Source of the DNA: an uncultured Bacteroidota bacterium
GTDB taxonomy: Bacteria > Bacteroidota > Bacteroidia > Chitinophagales > Chitinophagaceae
DNA: 9,956 nt
Assembly (NCBI GenBank): GCA_903825065.1
Contig: CAIJZG010000203.1
Location: forward strand, 1-9,956
Direction of reading: 5' to 3'
Each line of letters starts with the position of its first letter. Positions within the stretch are counted from its first letter, which is position 1. A model generated the notes under the pieces. The model saw only the letters and a program-made list of their open reading frames with translations. It ran no database searches and was not told the DNA's origin. This document shows, piece after piece, positions 6,704-9,956 of the stretch. The translations under genes and the position numbers were made by a program.

Positions 6704-6831
6704 CGGTAATTAATTTTCTGTAATTATTCGATAATTCATAGCGATCACATGTTTGGTTGATTTACCAAATTCTTTAAAGAAAAATTTATTTTCAACACCA
6801 ACTTTTTCATCATTGGATAAAAAAAATCATT
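6704..6831. other. Intergenic region with short inverted repeats, probable operon boundary
   Basis: This is the longest gene-free stretch in the window. It holds a 6-base stem (6752-6757 TTTGGT with 6764-6769 ACCAAA, 6-base loop) immediately followed by the palindrome TTCTTTAAAGAA (6770-6781). On the minus strand no T tract follows the stem, so it is not a classical intrinsic terminator. It could hold the promoter of the DUF1801 gene, but I found no good TAnnTTTG element. No open reading frame or RNA gene is apparent. Confidence 0.3.
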
Positions 6832-7857
6832 TTATTTTATAGCAATGTTACCATCTGCCTCATGAATAAATTGAATCACCCCATTCATGAAAACCTTTTG
6901 ATCGTCCCACATAGATAAATGACTTCCGTTAGGGCAATAGAGGTATGTTCCCTTCTGTACTAATTTACTTTGTGCTTCCATTTCTTTAGGATCCATGGTA
7001 TCGTGTTTAGCACCAATCATTAATGTTGGAATAGAAATTTCTTTCAAACGATTTTTTATATCCCATTTTTCTAATCTTCCACTTATTCCAAATTCACTAG
7101 GACCTTGCATTAAAGTATAGACCTCTTCATTGGCATGTTTAAAAGCACGATTAATGGCATCAGGCCATTCATTTAAACGGCATAAATGTTCGTGATAAAA
7201 ATTGGGCATTAGTAATTCCATATATCTTGGATTTTTGAAATCCTTTTTGGCTTCTAATGCTCTTAATTCAGCTAAAATTTCGGGCTTCATTTGTTTGGCT
7301 AATACTTCATCTGCATATTTAGCATATTCTGGAGCACTTGCAACCATATTAGCCACCAATAAAGCTTTCATGTTCTTTTGATACTTCAATGCATATTCCA
7401 TTCCTAATATTCCACCCCATGAATTTCCTAGCACATAAAAATTGCTGCTATCTGCGTGTATGGCTTTGCGTACTTGCTCCACTTCTTCCACAAAACGTTC
7501 TATAGTCCATAGACTACTATCTTTTGGTTGATCGCTATAGTATGAACCTAATTGATCGTATTCATAAAATTCAAACCCTTCTTTTTGAAAAAAAGTTTCG
7601 AAACATTCCATGTATTCATGGGTCATGGCAGGGCCACCATGTAATAAGAGGATTTTAATTTTTGGATTTGAGCCAAATCTTTTGGTCCACACTTTGAAAT
7701 TTCCAATGGTTGTTTGAATAGGTATCATTCGAACACCTCCTGATTCAATAGAATCATTATAACTGAAATAAGAGGATAGTAAAGTATTTTCTTTGATATT
7801 GGGCTGCTTACAAGAAAAAAACAGAATGGCAATAACTAAAATGCTAATTGGACGCAT
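6832..7857 (-). CDS. Lipoprotein alpha/beta hydrolase, proline iminopeptidase family
   Basis: This alpha/beta hydrolase belongs to the proline iminopeptidase branch (peptidase family S33), whose members cleave N-terminal proline or similar residues from short peptides. Landmarks are LLLHGGPAMTHEYM (70-83, oxyanion region), YDQLGSYYSDQP (100-111), the nucleophile elbow GNSWGG with Ser146, Asp286 in GAKHDTMDP, and His313 in NGSHLSMW. These complete a serine-aspartate-histidine triad. The N-terminus has a lipoprotein signal, with hydrophobic residues 4-14 then FFSC, so Cys16 is probably lipidated and the enzyme is anchored in the envelope. The following CKQPN lacks the acidic residues of Bacteroidota surface-export signals, which favours a periplasmic face. 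It lies 57 bases downstream of the GNAT gene on the same strand. An esterase or another amide hydrolase remains possible. Confidence 0.87.
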   Translation of the reverse strand: MRPISILVIAILFFSCKQPNIKENTLLSSYFSYNDSIESGGVRMIPIQTTIGNFKVWTKRFGSNPKIKILLLHGGPAMTHEYMECFETFFQKEGFEFYEYDQLGSYYSDQPKDSSLWTIERFVEEVEQVRKAIHADSSNFYVLGNSWGGILGMEYALKYQKNMKALLVANMVASAPEYAKYADEVLAKQMKPEILAELRALEAKKDFKNPRYMELLMPNFYHEHLCRLNEWPDAINRAFKHANEEVYTLMQGPSEFGISGRLEKWDIKNRLKEISIPTLMIGAKHDTMDPKEMEAQSKLVQKGTYLYCPNGSHLSMWDDQKVFMNGVIQFIHEADGNIAIK

Positions 7858-7914
7858 ATGATATATTTTATTAAATGTTTTCCTAAGTTGCTGATTTTTA
7901 AGCGAACCTCATAA

Positions 7915-8400
7915 TTAAATTTTATTTGCAGGTAGTAATTCTTTCAGCATATAAATAGCTGTATCGAAGGGATTATAGCGATATGCTGTTGTAGTTATAA
8001 ATCCAAAATGGGTATAAATCTTAATTGCTGCTTTCATTTCAGGCAGTGTATCAAGCAATAACTGTTTATAACCCAATTCAGTAGCAATAGTAATGGCTTG
8101 GTCTAAAAGTTTGTTCCCCAGTTTTTGCCCCCTATATTCGGGTATGGCATACATTCTTTTTAATTCAGCTTTTTCTCTTTCGAATTCTCTTATACCAACC
8201 ACTGCTATTGGGTTGGTATTATTATAGGCTATAATTAAAGCTCCGGTAGGGAATTGATATTGTTTATTTAAATTGTCAAGTTCTTCAGAAAACCCTTGAA
8301 AACAGAGATCGAAATTTAAAGAAGCTGCATATTCTTCAAAAAGCTTTCTGCCATCAGCAAAATGCTCTGCAGTACTTGCAATTACAAATGCAATATTCAT
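7915..8400 (-). CDS. GNAT family N-acetyltransferase
   Basis: The 161-residue protein is a single-domain GNAT acyltransferase that uses acetyl-CoA to acylate an amine. The core motif A is present, ELKRMYAIPEYRGQKLGNKLL (about residues 79-99), with RGQKLG forming the pyrophosphate-binding turn. The fourth motif position is Lys rather than the more common Gly. The strand LLLDTLPEM and the helix AAIKIYTHFGF (about 115-134) form the usual motif B. The ATG at 8400 is chosen over an adjacent TTG three bases upstream. The start is only 6 bases beyond the stop of the amidohydrolase gene, so the two are almost certainly co-transcribed. Because the partner is a predicted N-acyl amino acid deacylase, the substrate may be an amino acid or peptide amine, which is inferred. 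Small-molecule GNAT substrates cannot be read from sequence alone. Confidence 0.88.
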   Translation of the reverse strand: MNIAFVIASTAEHFADGRKLFEEYAASLNFDLCFQGFSEELDNLNKQYQFPTGALIIAYNNTNPIAVVGIREFEREKAELKRMYAIPEYRGQKLGNKLLDQAITIATELGYKQLLLDTLPEMKAAIKIYTHFGFITTTAYRYNPFDTAIYMLKELLPANKI

Positions 8401-8406
8401 CAAGTA

Positions 8407-9900
8407 TCATTTTTTAAACTTCCCATAAATTGGTTGTCCGGGAAAAGTATTACTCAATGTTTTTCCATTTTTTAAAACTATTTTCCCATTTACTAATACA
8501 TATTCCATCCCTTCTGAAAAAGCTAATCCTGATTCAAAACTGGCTTTATCGGTAATGGTATTTGGATTGAAAATACTAATATCTGCATCAGCTCCAACTT
8601 GAAGTCGACCTTTGTGATGCATAGAAGGCGCAATTGATTCAAGCCTTTTAGCAGGTAAGTAACTCATTTTTCCAATGGCAGTGATAAGGTCAATTACTTT
8701 TTCATCACGTACATATTTTCCCAAAATTCTTGAAAATGTACCAGCAGTGCGTGGATGAGCCATTGGTGCATATGGCATACCATCAGATGCAATCATTGTC
8801 ATTGGATTTGCTAACCCAATTTTAATCCACTCAGGTTTCATCATATGCATAATTACCACACCCCCTGATTTACGATAGACTTCAAATGTTTCTTTTGTTA
8901 ATCGTTCACCAGTTGCCACCCATTGCAGATCTTCATATTTCATTCCTAATTTTTCCTGCCATCCTTCATTAAATATGGCACTTTGTAAAAGTGTTGATGC
9001 GGCAGTATAAGGATACATTTCAGTACTTATATCAAACCCTTTTTTATTTGCCATATCAATCATATTCAATGCTAACTGAACCTTACTAAGGGCCATGCTA
9101 TTGATATGAACAATATGTAATGAAGCGCCAGTGAGCATAGCATCAGCTAATGCTTCTTGAATACCCATCAAACTGGCTTCTCTTACATGAGAAAAAATCA
9201 ATGCTTTTTTTTCAGCTGCAAGTTGAAATACCCGTAACATTTCTCCTGGATTATTTTTAGGTAGGTATCCAATTGGTACACCAATCCCAATACCACCTTC
9301 AGCTAGAGATTCACGAATATTGTAAAGCATTTTGTTTGTTTCCTCTAGGCTCAAAGAATCGGTATAAGATGCTCCAATAGTATTAAATAAATTTTCTAAA
9401 CTTGATTCTGAATTTAAAGATGACTGATAAAATTGTTGAACCTTATCATTGTATTTTCCCATAGCCTTATAACGTTCGAACGGCCAGCAAACACTAGCTC
9501 CATAATTGATCAATGCTTTTGATTCTCTTGATGCGTACCAATTTTTCAAAAATTCTATTCCCCATTCTAATTCCAAAGTGGTTGTTAGTCCATCATGCAA
9601 TTGAAATTCCTGTTCTTTATTACTTCTGCCATGCACGTGCATATCGATGAAGCCAGGTGCAACAACTAATCCATTTACATCAATTGTTTCTTTCCCCTTT
9701 AATGGCTGATTAGTTATCGCGGCGATACGATGCGCAATGATTCCAACATTTCTAATTGCATCAAGTTTAGTTTCAGGATCAATTACTCTGCCTCCACTTA
9801 AAACAAAATCATAAATAATAGTGGTTTGTGCATTTACATTATTTATAAAATAGGCAAATACAACAGAAAGAACTACAATAGATTTTAAATATATTTTCAT
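8407..9900 (-). CDS. Exported D-aminoacylase-type amidohydrolase (N-acyl-D-amino acid deacylase family)
   Basis: This is a metal-dependent amidohydrolase of the D-aminoacylase branch, enzymes that hydrolyse N-acyl-D-amino acids. The order is: signal peptide ending NAQ (about residues 1-25), small beta-sandwich part (DFVLSGGRVIDPETK, 31-45), the metal motif in PGFIDMHVHG (82-91, His88 and His90), SHVRE with His238, LHIVHINS with His262 and His265, YPYTAAST (296-303), the catalytic Asp373 in IASDGMP, and HPRTAGTFSRILGKYVRDE (382-400), typical of this subfamily. The C-terminal sandwich returns at GADADISIFNP (436-446). The length of 497 residues is normal. Unlike characterised D-aminoacylases, the strand after GLTTT reads LELEWG and lacks the cysteine metal ligand. 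The signal peptide points to the periplasm. It is the first gene of a group with the GNAT and the peptidase-like lipoprotein. A related amide or cyclic-imide substrate is possible. Confidence 0.87.
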   Translation of the reverse strand: MKIYLKSIVVLSVVFAYFINNVNAQTTIIYDFVLSGGRVIDPETKLDAIRNVGIIAHRIAAITNQPLKGKETIDVNGLVVAPGFIDMHVHGRSNKEQEFQLHDGLTTTLELEWGIEFLKNWYASRESKALINYGASVCWPFERYKAMGKYNDKVQQFYQSSLNSESSLENLFNTIGASYTDSLSLEETNKMLYNIRESLAEGGIGIGVPIGYLPKNNPGEMLRVFQLAAEKKALIFSHVREASLMGIQEALADAMLTGASLHIVHINSMALSKVQLALNMIDMANKKGFDISTEMYPYTAASTLLQSAIFNEGWQEKLGMKYEDLQWVATGERLTKETFEVYRKSGGVVIMHMMKPEWIKIGLANPMTMIASDGMPYAPMAHPRTAGTFSRILGKYVRDEKVIDLITAIGKMSYLPAKRLESIAPSMHHKGRLQVGADADISIFNPNTITDKASFESGLAFSEGMEYVLVNGKIVLKNGKTLSNTFPGQPIYGKFKK

Positions 9901-9956
9901 GGGGAGAGAGTTTGAAATTTTAATCCCTATAATTTAAAGCCGGCTTTCTATCACCA

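Noticed and set aside
9119..9142. DAMLTGAS in the amidohydrolase (residues 253-260) resembles the flavinylation motif recognised by ApbE enzymes.
   Set aside because: It lies at a TIM-barrel strand just before the metal-binding LHIVH segment, where the family has similar glycine-alanine sequences. It is most likely a chance match and not an exposed FMN attachment site.
9936..9947. Perfect 12-base palindrome AAAGCCGGCTTT near the right edge, considered as a terminator of an upstream gene.
   Set aside because: It has no room for a proper loop and no T tract after it on either strand, and the flanking gene is outside the window.
1..9956. Search by eye for CRISPR arrays, tRNAs, insertion sequences, integrases, toxin-antitoxin pairs or defence genes.
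   Set aside because: No repeated spacer units, transposase-like proteins, clover-leaf sequences or paired small toxin genes were seen. Nearly all bases are accounted for by the listed genes.

Overview
The window looks like a piece of a Bacteroidota chromosome, most likely from the Chitinophagaceae or a near relative. The evidence is the AT-rich composition, the scarcity of Shine-Dalgarno sequences, signal peptides ending in NAQ or FSQ, Tat leaders of the RRKF type, and gene families common in that group. This assignment rests on general character and not on a database match. Twelve protein-coding genes fill nearly everything. The longest stretch without a gene is about 130 bases (6704-6831). 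I see no rRNA, tRNA, CRISPR array, insertion sequence or integrase.

Region 1 (1-3634) is an exported-protein block around a short divergent promoter region. Leftward from about 2660 run an ApbE flavin transferase, a SUMF1/formylglycine-generating-enzyme-fold protein lacking both catalytic cysteines, and a Tat-exported Gfo/Idh/MocA oxidoreductase that runs off the left edge. Rightward runs a Tat-leader TIM-barrel protein of the hydroxypyruvate isomerase family. All four carry export signals, so they probably act in the periplasm. An NAD(P)-type sugar oxidoreductase beside a TIM-barrel isomerase/epimerase suggests oxidation and isomerisation of a sugar or sugar acid outside the cytoplasm.

Region 2 (3636-6703) starts with a strong hairpin that can terminate transcription from both sides. 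It is followed, all on the minus strand, by a free-standing lpxD (lipid A synthesis) and four small cytoplasmic proteins: an SRPBCC/AHSA1 protein, an AlkB-like 2-oxoglutarate/Fe(II) dioxygenase, a DUF1569 (DinB-like fold) protein and a DUF1801 protein. The DUF1569 stop codon directly abuts the alkB start codon, so those two are co-transcribed.

Region 3 (6832-9956), also on the minus strand, holds an exported D-aminoacylase-type amidohydrolase, a GNAT acetyltransferase 6 bases behind it, and a lipoprotein alpha/beta hydrolase of the proline iminopeptidase family. They could together process N-acylated or D-amino-acid-containing peptides, but this is inferred from gene proximity.

I do not see a clearly new defence, mobile or RNA system. 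The points most worth a second look are the altered metal-ligand region of the amidohydrolase, the cysteine-less SUMF1 protein between ApbE and the oxidoreductase, and the periplasmic sugar-redox module as a whole.
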